DNA from: Thermoplasmatota archaeon
Lineage (GTDB): Archaea > Thermoplasmatota > Thermoplasmata > UBA10834
Assembly (NCBI GenBank): GCA_018818785.1
Contig: JAHIRF010000002.1
Coordinates: forward strand, 199,874 to 263,873
Length of the DNA: 64,000 bases
Direction of reading: 5' to 3'
Below are positions 38,365 to 48,495 of this stretch, in pieces. Positions within the stretch are counted from its first letter, which is position 1, and every line of letters begins with the position of its first letter. The notes beneath the pieces are model-generated. The model saw nothing but the letters and a program-made list of their open reading frames with translations. It made no database searches and was not told the DNA's origin. The translations under genes and the position numbers were made by a program.

Positions 38365-39291
38365 ATGCCGGGAGTAATGGCGTCATCCAGGCCGAAGCAG
38401 TGGATCATATCTGGTTCTGCGATATCTGCCGTCGCACTGTGGGGGCTTGCTTTCCCGCTGACACAGGACGCGCTCACCAGCTTCTCCCCCATAATACTCG
38501 GATTCCTCAGGTTCGCGATCGCATCCGCCATATTCGGACTCTTCATGCTCCTCACCTACAGCCTATCGGAGATACGAGACACCATCATGAAGGAGCGTTG
38601 GTCCCTCCTGTTATTGGGGGCGCTGTATGTGACGATACCGAACATCACGCAGAACTATGGCCTCGTGCACGGCACCTCGTCCGTTGCTTCAGTCATACAG
38701 TCCTCAGGCCCAGTCATGACATTGCTGTTCGCGGTCCTTCTGCTGAGGGAGCGGATGACATCGATGAAGGTGATCGGCAGCGCTGTGGCCATGGCAGGCA
38801 CCGTCCTTCTGGTCGCACATGGCAACATATCCCTCGAGGACGAGAGTTTCGTTAGCAATTTGCTCATATTCATTTCCGCAACATCATACGGCCTTGCATG
38901 GGTTTCCGCGAAGAAGATGATGAACAGCAGCCCACCGATCCTGATCATCGGACTCGCTCTGGTCTTCGGGACAGCAATGCTCGCGCTCGCAGTGCCGTTC
39001 GAGCAGACCCCTATGACGGATTTCACTCTCTCTTCCACAGCCAACCTATTGATACTGGGGATATTCTGCGCAGGACTCTCCTCCTGGCTCTATCTCAGGT
39101 CCCTTGAGCACGAGGAGGTGTCGAGGATGGCGTTCTTCATCTACCTGATGCCAGTATTCGCATCCGCGTTCGCATGGATCATCAGGGATGAGGGCGTTGC
39201 CATGTGGACCGCACTGTGCGCAGTGGTGATCGTTATAGGTATAATCATCGCGGAGAGAAGGCCCAGGACTATCCGCGCAAGTGGTAAATAG
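38365..39291 (+). CDS. EamA/DMT family transporter
   Basis: Ten-TM-like EamA repeats. Confidence 0.85.
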   Translation: MPGVMASSRPKQWIISGSAISAVALWGLAFPLTQDALTSFSPIILGFLRFAIASAIFGLFMLLTYSLSEIRDTIMKERWSLLLLGALYVTIPNITQNYGLVHGTSSVASVIQSSGPVMTLLFAVLLLRERMTSMKVIGSAVAMAGTVLLVAHGNISLEDESFVSNLLIFISATSYGLAWVSAKKMMNSSPPILIIGLALVFGTAMLALAVPFEQTPMTDFTLSSTANLLILGIFCAGLSSWLYLRSLEHEEVSRMAFFIYLMPVFASAFAWIIRDEGVAMWTALCAVVIVIGIIIAERRPRTIRASGK

Positions 39292-39325
39292 GTCCGACCC
39301 GGTTACGCGAAGAAGGTGCATCCCA

Positions 39326-40654
39326 TTGCCCTCATGGCAGCATGTAACATACTCAAGAGAGATATCTTCTGAACACTACGGCCAGCAGGTAACCGTCGGT
39401 GGATGGGTCCAGGACCTGAGAAACCTCGGAGGCATATCGTTCCTCCAGCTCAGGGACGCATACGGCGTCATCCAGGTGACCATGCTCAAGAAGAGGAACA
39501 AGGAGATCTTCGAGCAAGTAGCCTCGATCCCGCGTGAATCCGTTGTGCTCGTCTCAGGCATCGTCAAGGAGAGCAAGGAGGCGAAGGCAGGTTACGAGAT
39601 ACTTCCCGACAGCGTGACCGTTGTCAATGCTGCTGAGGCCCCTCTGCCGCTCGGCGTCGTGGACAAGGTCGGTGCGGACCTGGACACGAGACTGAACAAC
39701 AGATTCCTGGACCTCAGGAAGGAGGAGATCCGGGCAATCTTCAAGATAAAGGCGCGGACGCTGGAGGGCATAAGGAATTACCTCACGTCGCAGAACTTCA
39801 CCGAAGTCAGCACGCCGAAGATCGTGGCTGCTGGAGCGGAGGGCGGCGCCACATTGTTCCCGATCAAGTACTTCGACAAGAACGCATACCTTGCCCAGAG
39901 CCCTCAACTATACAAACAGAACCTAATGGCGTCAGGTCTCGACAAGATATTCGAGATAGCTCCAGCGTATAGGGCGGAAGCTTCCGATACCATAAGGCAC
40001 ATAGCGGAATTCACCTCGCTGGATGTTGAACTCGCATTCATAAAATCGTCCGATGATGTCATGGATGTCGCAGAGGGCATCGTTGTCAGCAGTCTGAAGC
40101 ATGTACGCGAGAAGTGCAAGAAGGAGCTGGAGATTCTCGGAATCGATATAGAGGACCCTGCGATCCCGTTCCCGAAGGTGAAATACGACGAAGCCATCGA
40201 AATGCTCGCCTCGAACGGATTGAAGATAGCGCATGGGGAGGACCTAGGAACTGAGGGGGAGAAGCTCCTCGGAGACATCATGATGAAGGATAGAGGGATT
40301 GAACTTTATTTCATCACAGAGTTCCCCACATCCCTTAAGAGAAGCACTTTCTACGCAAAACGGAACGATCTCAACCCGGAGCTGACGGGATACTTCGACC
40401 TTGATTACAGAGGGCAAGAGATAGTCTCCGGCGGGCAGAGGGAGCACAGATATGACGTCCTCTCGGAACAGATGCGCGAGAACAACCTGAACCTAGACTC
40501 GTTCGAATTCTACTTGAAAGCCTTCAGATACGGCATGCCTCCGCACGGAGGTTTCGGCTTTGGCGTTGAGCGATACGTTCAGAAGATGCTGGACCTGCCC
40601 AACATAAGAGAGACCGTTCTATATCCAAGGGACAGACTGAGGTTGACTCCTTGA
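39326..40654 (+). CDS. aspS: aspartyl/asparaginyl-tRNA synthetase
   Basis: VTVGGWVQDLRNLGGISFLQLRD, FTEVSTPKIVAAGAEGGATLF, GGFGFGVERYVQKML; TTG start likely. Confidence 0.95.
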   Translation: MPSWQHVTYSREISSEHYGQQVTVGGWVQDLRNLGGISFLQLRDAYGVIQVTMLKKRNKEIFEQVASIPRESVVLVSGIVKESKEAKAGYEILPDSVTVVNAAEAPLPLGVVDKVGADLDTRLNNRFLDLRKEEIRAIFKIKARTLEGIRNYLTSQNFTEVSTPKIVAAGAEGGATLFPIKYFDKNAYLAQSPQLYKQNLMASGLDKIFEIAPAYRAEASDTIRHIAEFTSLDVELAFIKSSDDVMDVAEGIVVSSLKHVREKCKKELEILGIDIEDPAIPFPKVKYDEAIEMLASNGLKIAHGEDLGTEGEKLLGDIMMKDRGIELYFITEFPTSLKRSTFYAKRNDLNPELTGYFDLDYRGQEIVSGGQREHRYDVLSEQMRENNLNLDSFEFYLKAFRYGMPPHGGFGFGVERYVQKMLDLPNIRETVLYPRDRLRLTP

Positions 40655-41163
40655 ACAAACCTGCTCGAATGCTCCTGGAGCTACCTGGAGCGGATGAGAT
40701 CGATGAGCTCGCCAGGAGCACACCAGAGTTGAATGTCCGCAAGTTCGAGTACGACATGAAAGGGGCAAATGCGGATCTGGATTACACTCCCTGCAAGGGC
40801 AGGATCATCATAGTAGTCATGGGAGAGAAGGGCACGGTGCTCATTGAGCCTGAATCCAGTGGCAAATGGTCGCTCCCCTCGGGATTCATAAATACGTACG
40901 AGAAGGTCGAAGAATCGGTGACGAGGATCGCCAAGGAGACTTGCGGAGTCACGCTGAGGAGTCGTCAACTCATAGCCATGTTCGATGTCATCCGGCACTT
41001 CAAGGAAGTCACCATCAAAAGGCTGTACATAGTCTACTCGGCCATCACCGACGATTCAGATTTGGGCGGATCGGAACGGGCCAGATTCATGACGGACATA
41101 CCTGACGACCTCGAACTTGACGAGATGGACCGCGCAGCCATAGAAAATTGCGAAGGGAAATGA
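40651..41163 (+). CDS. Nudix-fold protein with degenerate Nudix box
   Basis: GKWSLPSGFINTYEKVEESVTRIAKETCGV; overlaps the end of aspS by 4 bp. Confidence 0.75.
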   Translation: MNKPARMLLELPGADEIDELARSTPELNVRKFEYDMKGANADLDYTPCKGRIIIVVMGEKGTVLIEPESSGKWSLPSGFINTYEKVEESVTRIAKETCGVTLRSRQLIAMFDVIRHFKEVTIKRLYIVYSAITDDSDLGGSERARFMTDIPDDLELDEMDRAAIENCEGK

Positions 41164-41283
41164 ATTCAGGAATTCTCAGAAGTCTTCATTCAATCATTTC
41201 GTCGCGCAAGGTACCTAGCAGCACTTTCGCATAACCTCCCAAAAGTGTCTTAATCTCTCTCAGGGATATGCACCAGGAAGGCG

Positions 41284-41799
41284 ATGGGAAAGATTTTTGA
41301 GCGTGAGCTCAAGGGCATTCTTGCTGCAAACGAAGACATCCTCAGCAGAGTCACCAAGACTTGCGACGAGCATGAGAGGGAGGGATATCTCAAGATACGA
41401 GAGAGACCGTTTATGGTCGTCCGAGGAGCTGGCTCGCTCGGAATAGACCTCGTTGCGATACGCTCCGAACTCTCGCTGCCGATAGAGGTTAAGAGTTCCA
41501 CGAGCGATGTGCTCAGGTTCAGCAGAAGCGAGAAGCTCGCGATCCAGGCGCAGGAGATGATGGATGATTGCAGACGTGTGGGACTGATGCCCATATACGC
41601 ATTCAGGTACAAGCGGCAGAGAGGAGACGCGTGGAGGATATTCACACTCGACATAGGACCCATAAATGGAAGACTCAAACCCATCTACCAGCGGCTCCCC
41701 AAGATCACACCGTCTAAGGAGGGTAATCTGATAATGCGTTGGAACGAAGGAATGCCTCTCAGCAAATTCATCGAGTACATCGTGATGCTGCAATCGTGA
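41284..41799 (+). CDS. hjc: Holliday junction resolvase Hjc
   Basis: KIFERELKGIL, RGAGSLGIDLVAIRSELSLPIEVKSS. Confidence 0.85.
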   Translation: MGKIFERELKGILAANEDILSRVTKTCDEHEREGYLKIRERPFMVVRGAGSLGIDLVAIRSELSLPIEVKSSTSDVLRFSRSEKLAIQAQEMMDDCRRVGLMPIYAFRYKRQRGDAWRIFTLDIGPINGRLKPIYQRLPKITPSKEGNLIMRWNEGMPLSKFIEYIVMLQS

Positions 41800-41851
41800 T
41801 CTTCAACATGATCTGAAGCCGATCAGCTGCAAATCGCGAACATGTTATGGG

Positions 41852-42436
41852 TTGAATTCATATGATAGTAGAGAATTGACTGAGCGAGGAGATAATCTGA
41901 GCAAGACGGAGGAAAACCTGAAAGCAGCCCTCGCTGGAGAGAGTGAGGCGAGGGCAAAGTATGTCAAATGGGCCGGGGCGGCCAACAAAGAGGGCCACCA
42001 AGCGTTAGCGAAGATCTTCATGGAGACCGCAGAGAACGAGTATGAGCATGCAGCGATGCTCATCAAGCTGCTCAGGATGGTTGGGACCACAGAGGAGAAT
42101 CTCAAGAAAGCCGTCGAAGGCGAGACCCATGAATGGACCAGTATGTATCCAGGATTCGCCAGAACCGCACGTGAAGAGGGTAACGAAGCCGCAGCTGAGT
42201 TCTTCGAGCACGTGATAAGCATCGAGAGGCACCATGCAAAGAGATACCAGCTGCTTCTGGATAGGCTCAAGGATGGCTCCTTGTACAAGTCAGACAAGGA
42301 TGAGATCTGGTTCTGCACCAACTGTGGCTATCTTCACAAGGGCAAGGAATCACTGGACAACTGCCCTAACTGCCAGCATCCAAAAGGATACTTCAAGCGG
42401 GTTTGCGAGATAGACTACGGAAAGGTCGAACTCTAG
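41852..42436 (+). CDS. rubrerythrin
   Basis: Ferritin-like diiron domain and C-terminal WFCTNCGYLHKG...CPNCQHPKGYF rubredoxin-like domain. Confidence 0.93.
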   Translation: MNSYDSRELTERGDNLSKTEENLKAALAGESEARAKYVKWAGAANKEGHQALAKIFMETAENEYEHAAMLIKLLRMVGTTEENLKKAVEGETHEWTSMYPGFARTAREEGNEAAAEFFEHVISIERHHAKRYQLLLDRLKDGSLYKSDKDEIWFCTNCGYLHKGKESLDNCPNCQHPKGYFKRVCEIDYGKVEL

Positions 42437-42446
42437 AAAACCGAAT

Positions 42447-42475
42447 GGCGGCACGGAGTTCATGTTCCGTGCGCC
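42447..42475 (+). terminator. hairpin terminator-like element after rubrerythrin
   Basis: GGC-g-GCACGGA / TCCGTGC-GCC followed by aaattattatttt. Confidence 0.5.
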
Positions 42476-42584
42476 AAATTATTATTTTCCGACGATGTTC
42501 AGCACTCATAGGGTTCATCACAGGTCATAAGACCTCAGCTGACCCGTTTCTCATCATCAGATCGAGCTAACGCGCTCTTGATAT

Positions 42585-43283
42585 TTGAGCATCGGCCCAG
42601 GTCTTTGGCGCGTCGATTATATAGAGACGCCCGACCGTCTGGGTATCGTGGATCCGGTCAGCGATAACATCTGGGTATTCCTCGCGATGGCCATCGTGAT
42701 ATCGTTCTCAGGAGTCATGATGCCAGGCCCTGTACTAGCGGCTACCATCGCGAAAGGATACAAGGATGAGAAGGCAGGCATCCAGATAGCGCTAGGTCAT
42801 GGGCTCATCGAATTTCCGCTTATGGCGCTGATAGTCCTCAGCATGGGCTATGTCTTCGAGAATTCAATGATCATGCTTGGCATAGGCCTCGTAGGAGGGC
42901 TCCTCCTCGCCCTCATGGGCATGATGATGGTTAGACGCAGAAAGGAGATCGCGACATCCGGAAAGGACCCCATACTAGGGGGCGCTTTCATGGCAGGCAT
43001 CATAACGACCTCCGCGAACCCATACTTCTTCCTGTGGTGGGCCACGGTAGGGGCATTGCTGATCTTCTCGGCTCAATGGTTCGGACCAATCGTGGTCCTC
43101 GCATTCGCAATAGTACACTGGAGCTGCGACCTCGCATGGTACAGCCTCACATCATTCGCTGTTTTCAGGAGCAAACATCTCTGGACGCCACTCGTCCACG
43201 AGATAATCTTCGGCACATGCGGGGCGCTAATGATCATATTCGGAGTATACTTCATGGTGGGTCCGATAATGGACGCGACCTGA
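42585..43283 (+). CDS. LysE family translocator
   Basis: FSGVMMPGPVLAATIAKGYKDEKAGIQIALGHGLIE; exact start uncertain. Confidence 0.85.
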   Translation: MSIGPGLWRVDYIETPDRLGIVDPVSDNIWVFLAMAIVISFSGVMMPGPVLAATIAKGYKDEKAGIQIALGHGLIEFPLMALIVLSMGYVFENSMIMLGIGLVGGLLLALMGMMMVRRRKEIATSGKDPILGGAFMAGIITTSANPYFFLWWATVGALLIFSAQWFGPIVVLAFAIVHWSCDLAWYSLTSFAVFRSKHLWTPLVHEIIFGTCGALMIIFGVYFMVGPIMDAT

Positions 43284-43294
43284 GAGGCGACCCT

Positions 43295-44275
43295 TCACCG
43301 GCCAGCCTTGATCATCCGTTCCAGAGGGACACGCGCCTTCCTTATGATATCAGTCGGAAGTTCGATCTTGTATTGGATCCTGGTGAGCGAGTCACGAACG
43401 TCTTCGAGTGATATCTCGCGCATGTTCGGACAAGTGGCATTTGGCACCTCATAGAAGACCTTGCCGGGAGACTCGCGCCTGAGCCGGTGTAACATGTTGC
43501 TCTCAGTGCCAATTATGAATTCATTCTTGGCGGATGCCTGGATATGCCTGATGATGCCCTCAGTCGAGAATGCGTAGTCTGCATAATCTATGATTTCCGG
43601 CGTGCATTCAGGATGGACTAGTATCTCGGCGCCAGGATGTTCAGTCCTTAGTTTGACGAGATCGTCTTTCTTGATATTCATGTGTGTGGGACAGTAGCCA
43701 GGCCAGAAGATCATTTCTTTGTCCTTGACGAACCTCTGAATGTACAAGCCAAGGTTAGTGTCCGGCACGAATATGATCTTCTCATCGGGCAATGACTGGA
43801 CGATCTTCACAGCATTCGCGGATGTGCAACATATGTCCGTCTCGGCCTTGACATCGGCGCTTGTGTTGACATATGATACGACCGGTGCCCCTGGATGCTC
43901 TGCCTTCAGCTCCCTGAGGGACTTGACATCCACCATACCAGCCATAGGGCATTTCGATTTCAGGTTCGGATGAAGCACCATCTTCTCAGGGTTCAGGATC
44001 TTCGCAGATTCTGCCATAAAGTCTACGCCGCAGAAGACAATCACGCTCGCCTCCGTTTTCGATGCCTGAACAGACAGACCGAACGAATCGCCAAGAAAAT
44101 CCGATATCTCCTGGACCTCTTTGCGCTGGTAGTTGTGACCCAGTATCACTGCGTTCTTCTCTTCTTTCAGTTTCAGTATCTGATTCTGAAGGGCGTCCAT
44201 CTTCTCAGTTTCGACGTTAGCAAGAGGAGCGTAATAAATGCTTTGCTGGGAACACACGACTGCATAATAGTGCAT
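43295..44275 (-). CDS. nadA: quinolinate synthase
   Basis: AVILGHNYQRKEVQEISDFLGDSFGL, FVPDTNLG, HPECTPE; start uncertain. Confidence 0.95.
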   Translation of the reverse strand: MHYYAVVCSQQSIYYAPLANVETEKMDALQNQILKLKEEKNAVILGHNYQRKEVQEISDFLGDSFGLSVQASKTEASVIVFCGVDFMAESAKILNPEKMVLHPNLKSKCPMAGMVDVKSLRELKAEHPGAPVVSYVNTSADVKAETDICCTSANAVKIVQSLPDEKIIFVPDTNLGLYIQRFVKDKEMIFWPGYCPTHMNIKKDDLVKLRTEHPGAEILVHPECTPEIIDYADYAFSTEGIIRHIQASAKNEFIIGTESNMLHRLRRESPGKVFYEVPNATCPNMREISLEDVRDSLTRIQYKIELPTDIIRKARVPLERMIKAGR

Positions 44276-44418
44276 TCGCAGTGTGATTGAATGATTTTCT
44301 TGCGTTTTGCCAACATTTTGACCACTCAGCTGTAAAAGTGGCCAGTAGATGCTTTAGCGAATTCCTTTATGTCACGAACATTCAAATATCGTACGCCCAA
44401 TCGCGCGTGCAGAGCAAA

Positions 44419-44661
44419 ATGAAACCCGTCGTTGATCTGAAGTACTGCAAGGGATGCAATATCTGCATCTATATGTGCCCTAAGAAGTGCTACTCGAAGG
44501 GGGTAGACATCTCTCCTCGCGGATACTTCGCCGCGGTCGTGAGCGAACCACAGAATTGTTACAATCACAAGAGAGAAGGAAAGCTCATTTGCGAACTCTG
44601 CGTCCTCAGCTGTCCGGACCAGGCGATATCTTGGCATCCAGAAGGAGAGGAGACGAAATGA
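44419..44661 (+). CDS. korD: 2-oxoacid:ferredoxin oxidoreductase, ferredoxin (delta) subunit
   Basis: CKGCNICIYMCPKKC; ATGA-type overlap with the next gene. Confidence 0.9.
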   Translation: MKPVVDLKYCKGCNICIYMCPKKCYSKGVDISPRGYFAAVVSEPQNCYNHKREGKLICELCVLSCPDQAISWHPEGEETK

Positions 44662-45788
44662 GTCTAACACCAGGAGAGTATTTCCTTCAGGGGAACGAAG
44701 CGTGCGTAGAAGCAGCATTGGTCTCGGGCCTGAATTTCTTCGCAGGGTATCCAATCACACCTTCGACGGAGATAGCCGAAGGGCTGGCGAGGAGGCTTCC
44801 AGAGGTGGGAGGCGCATTCCTGCAGATGGAAGATGAGATTGCTTGCGTTTCCGCAATAATTGGGGCCTCCTGGGGCGGAGTGAAATCGATGACCGCCACA
44901 TCAGGCCCAGGCCTTTCGTTGATGCAAGAGGCCATTGGATACGCAGCAATGTCAGAGACCCCTATGGTCATAGCCAATGTGATGAGGGGAGGGCCGTCTA
45001 CGGGTCAGCCTACAAGGGCATCCCAGGGGGATGTGATGGCCACCAAGTGGGGATCCCATGGAGACTATCAGGTCATAGCGTTCGCACCAGCCAGTGTCCA
45101 GGAGATGTTCGATCTCACAATCAAAGCGTTCAATTACGCAGAGAAGTACAGAGTGCCCACATTCGTCCTGTCGGATGCGGAGATCGGCCACATGAGAGGC
45201 CTTCTGAACGTACCCAGCAACATCAAGATCGTGAACAGGAAGGAGAAGGGTGTGCGCAGAACAGATGAAGCGTACGATGTCCCAGATGACCTCGTCCCGC
45301 CATTCCCGACATTTGGCAAAGGAAACAAGGCGGCAGTCACTGGCATGACCCACGGACCTGATTCCAGAATAGAGCCAGAGGACCCGAAGATCCATCAGGA
45401 GCTCGTCTCCAGACTCAACGACAAGATCACCAAGAATCGAAGAGACATCAACAAGTGGGATTTGCTCTGCCCGGACTCCAAGCATATGATAATCTCATAC
45501 GGCTCTGCGTCGTTCGGCGCGCGAGAAGTCGCAGCCGAAGATGACCGCATCGGTCTGCTCCGATTGAAGACCATATGGCCGCTCCCTGAAGAACCCATAC
45601 GCGAGGCCGCTTCGAAGGCGGAGCACATCCTCGTGTGCGAGATGAACATGGGTCAGCTGTATCACGACATCAAGAGGGTCGCGCTTGAGGCAGGGTGCAA
45701 GAAGATCGAACTGCTTCCGAAGATAGGAGGGGAGCCGCCGACACCAGGAGAGGTCAGGCACAAGCTCAGAGAGATGGGGGCGATTTGA
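44658..45788 (+). CDS. korA: 2-oxoacid:ferredoxin oxidoreductase subunit alpha
   Basis: FFAGYPITPSTEIAEGLARRLP, TSGPGLSLMQEAIGYA. Confidence 0.93.
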   Translation: MSLTPGEYFLQGNEACVEAALVSGLNFFAGYPITPSTEIAEGLARRLPEVGGAFLQMEDEIACVSAIIGASWGGVKSMTATSGPGLSLMQEAIGYAAMSETPMVIANVMRGGPSTGQPTRASQGDVMATKWGSHGDYQVIAFAPASVQEMFDLTIKAFNYAEKYRVPTFVLSDAEIGHMRGLLNVPSNIKIVNRKEKGVRRTDEAYDVPDDLVPPFPTFGKGNKAAVTGMTHGPDSRIEPEDPKIHQELVSRLNDKITKNRRDINKWDLLCPDSKHMIISYGSASFGAREVAAEDDRIGLLRLKTIWPLPEEPIREAASKAEHILVCEMNMGQLYHDIKRVALEAGCKKIELLPKIGGEPPTPGEVRHKLREMGAI

Positions 45789-46606
45789 TGGAGGTATTCG
45801 ATTTCTATCGTAAGGACCGATGGCCGCACGTCTTCTGCCCCGGATGCGGCAACGGTACAGTGATGAACTGCTTCTACAGAGCGTTCAATGAACTAGGGTG
45901 GAATCTCGACAACACCGTCTTTGTCAGCGGCATAGGCTGCTCATCCAGAATACCATTGTACATCAACGCAGATGCTCTCCATACCACCCATGGACGGGCA
46001 GTCGCTTTCGCATCAGGGTTGAAGCTTGCGAGACCGGAGCTGGATATTGTGGTGTTCACAGGAGATGGCGATCTGGGCGCCATCGGCGGCAATCATTTCA
46101 TAAATGGATGCAGGAGGAACATCGATATGGATGTGATCTGCATCAACAACAACATCTACGGAATGACTGGTGGTCAGGCTTCGATTACCACTCCACACGA
46201 CTTCCAGTCGACCACCACGCCCTATGGTAACAGGGAGTACCCGTTCGACCTTGCGGAGATCGCTGTCGCTGCGGGAGCGAATTATGTCGCCAGATGGACA
46301 ACCAGACACGTTCACGAACTGACCAAATCGATCAAGATTGCATTGGAAAAGAAGGGATTCAACCTCATCGAGGTGGTGTCCCAATGTCCCACCAATTTCG
46401 GTCGGCGGAACAAGATGGGAGACGCATCCATCATGCTCGAATGGTTCAAGGAGAATTCGGTCAGACGCGAGAAGGCACGGAGTGCAGCGGTCGACCATGT
46501 CGACCTGAACCTCGCGGGGCAGGTAACCATCGGGGAGTTCGTGAATAGGGACAGGGAATGCTATCAGGAGCGCATAGGAGTTGAGAAGCATGGAGAGAAG
46601 CATTAG
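45788..46606 (+). CDS. korB: 2-oxoacid:ferredoxin oxidoreductase subunit beta (TPP-binding)
   Basis: FCPGCGNGTVMNCFYRA, FTGDGDLGAIGGNHFI, NNNIYGMTGGQ. Confidence 0.95.
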   Translation: MEVFDFYRKDRWPHVFCPGCGNGTVMNCFYRAFNELGWNLDNTVFVSGIGCSSRIPLYINADALHTTHGRAVAFASGLKLARPELDIVVFTGDGDLGAIGGNHFINGCRRNIDMDVICINNNIYGMTGGQASITTPHDFQSTTTPYGNREYPFDLAEIAVAAGANYVARWTTRHVHELTKSIKIALEKKGFNLIEVVSQCPTNFGRRNKMGDASIMLEWFKENSVRREKARSAAVDHVDLNLAGQVTIGEFVNRDRECYQERIGVEKHGEKH

Positions 46607-47168
46607 GTTCACTGGCTTCGGTGGACAGGGCGTCATTCTGATGGGGATAGTCGCCGCCAGAGCAGCCGCACTCTATGACAAGCCTGTCGGAAAGGATGGG
46701 AAGACCCAGCGAAAGAGCGCGATCCAGACTCAGTCCTATGGTCCATCAGCCAGGGGAGGCCACTCTAAGTGTGATGTGAAGATATCCACGACGGAGATGC
46801 ATTACCCATTCGTCGAGATTCCAGATTACCTTGTCGTGATGTCCCAGCAGGCCTATGAGAAGTACATAGACGAGATCAAGCCGGAAACCAAGATAATCAT
46901 CGACCCAGACCTCGTAAGCGGAAAGCCGCAAGGACATGCATACTACATACCTGCCACCAAGACTGCGGATGAGTTGGGGACAAGGGTGGTCTCCAACGTG
47001 GTTATGCTGGGAGCGTTCAGGGAGATATCGGACATAGTCACTTACAGCGCCCTCGAGAAAGCCATGCTGGAATCGGTCCCGAAGGCGACCCACGACCTCA
47101 ACAAGTCTGCGCTCGCCCTTGGGAAGAAGCTCGGGCTGGAAGCCATCCAGGGCAAGGGCAAGGATTAA
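46590..47168 (+). CDS. korC: 2-oxoacid:ferredoxin oxidoreductase subunit gamma
   Basis: RFTGFGGQGVILMGIVAARAA, QSYGPSARGGHSKCDV. Confidence 0.93.
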   Translation: MERSIRFTGFGGQGVILMGIVAARAAALYDKPVGKDGKTQRKSAIQTQSYGPSARGGHSKCDVKISTTEMHYPFVEIPDYLVVMSQQAYEKYIDEIKPETKIIIDPDLVSGKPQGHAYYIPATKTADELGTRVVSNVVMLGAFREISDIVTYSALEKAMLESVPKATHDLNKSALALGKKLGLEAIQGKGKD

Positions 47169-47200
47169 GGAGGCCAGGGCGCATCCGGAGACGGGGTAGC

Positions 47201-47854
47201 GTGTCAATAATAGATTCCGTGCATAAGGAGGGCAGGAAAGCCCTGGCAGAGAACGAGGTCAAGGAAGCCCTTCGAGAAGCGGGGATACCCACCACTGATT
47301 TTCAAGTAGGGAAGCGTTTCGACCAGATCGATGCCAAGAAGCTCAAGTTCCCGGTTGTAATGAAGGTGTGCTCGCCAGACATCCTGCACAAAACAGATGT
47401 CGGCGGCGTCGTTCTGGACATCACAAAGGACCAGTTCGAACAGGAGTTCAACAAACTGAGCCAGAAGTTCCCGAAGGAGAACATCCTGGTCGAATCGATG
47501 CAGGACAGGAAGGTCGAGGTCATCATTGGCCTCATCAACGACCGCACATTCGGGCTGACCATAATGTTCGGGCTTGGCGGCATCTATACAGAAGTCTACA
47601 AGGATGTGACATTCAGAGTAGTCCCAATCAGAAGGCAGGATGCAGAGGAGATGCTGAAGGAGATCAAGGCTGCGCCGATACTCGAAGGATTCAGGAAGAT
47701 AAAACTGGATCGAGAAGCGATAATAAACCTTCTCCTTGCAGTGTCCGCCTTCGGCGAGAAGCACATGGAGATACTGGACCAGATGGATCTTAACCCAGTA
47801 TTTGTGAAGACGAAGGGCGTTATCGTGGTGGACGCGAAGATGCTCCTTAAATAG
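47201..47854 (+). CDS. acdB: acetyl-CoA synthetase (ADP-forming) beta subunit (ATP-grasp)
   Basis: GTG start; FPVVMKVCSPDILHKTDVGGVVLDI. Confidence 0.93.
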   Translation: MSIIDSVHKEGRKALAENEVKEALREAGIPTTDFQVGKRFDQIDAKKLKFPVVMKVCSPDILHKTDVGGVVLDITKDQFEQEFNKLSQKFPKENILVESMQDRKVEVIIGLINDRTFGLTIMFGLGGIYTEVYKDVTFRVVPIRRQDAEEMLKEIKAAPILEGFRKIKLDREAIINLLLAVSAFGEKHMEILDQMDLNPVFVKTKGVIVVDAKMLLK

Positions 47855-47895
47855 GATATCGCGCTTGAGTGGATATCTGAAACTGAGGTATATCG

Positions 47896-48495
47896 TTGAT
47901 CGCCAAAGGAGGGCGTGTGTTCGTTGCAATAAGCGCGGCAGCGGCAGCCATCCTTCTCCCAGTGAACGCAATGTTCTGTATCGGTTTCGCAGTGCTCACG
48001 GGATTCTTCATATTCGTTTTCAGAGATCCTAAGAGAACTGTTGGAAGCGGAGTGGTGTCACCTGCGGATGGAGTAATCAGGCAGATAGACCCTGAGAAAG
48101 GGTTGGTATCGATATATCTCTCACTCAGCAATGTTCATGTCACCAGGGCGCCGATCTCTGGTTCAATCGAGAAGGTCACGCGATATCCAGGCAAGCACCT
48201 ACCAGCATATAGTCACCGATCCCCAAACAATGAACGAATCGAAATGGAAATGGATACGAAAATCGGGCCAATGTCAATCATGCATATGTCAGGGATCCTT
48301 GCACGGAGGATTGTGCCATATATAGAAGAGGGGCACACGGTCTCGAAAGGGAAGAAATTGGCACTGATAAGATTCGGATCCAGGGTCGATCTATTCCTGC
48401 CACCCACGAAAGTCGTGCTGAAAGCGGTTGTGGGTCAGAAGGTCAGAGCCGGGGTGACCTGCATCGCGGAGGTACTCGATGAGCGCACTGGGTAA
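47896..48495 (+). CDS. asd: archaetidylserine/phosphatidylserine decarboxylase-like
   Basis: FRDPKRTVGSGVVSPADGVI, IRFGSRVDLFLP processing-site-like motif; TTG start. Confidence 0.85.
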   Translation: MIAKGGRVFVAISAAAAAILLPVNAMFCIGFAVLTGFFIFVFRDPKRTVGSGVVSPADGVIRQIDPEKGLVSIYLSLSNVHVTRAPISGSIEKVTRYPGKHLPAYSHRSPNNERIEMEMDTKIGPMSIMHMSGILARRIVPYIEEGHTVSKGKKLALIRFGSRVDLFLPPTKVVLKAVVGQKVRAGVTCIAEVLDERTG

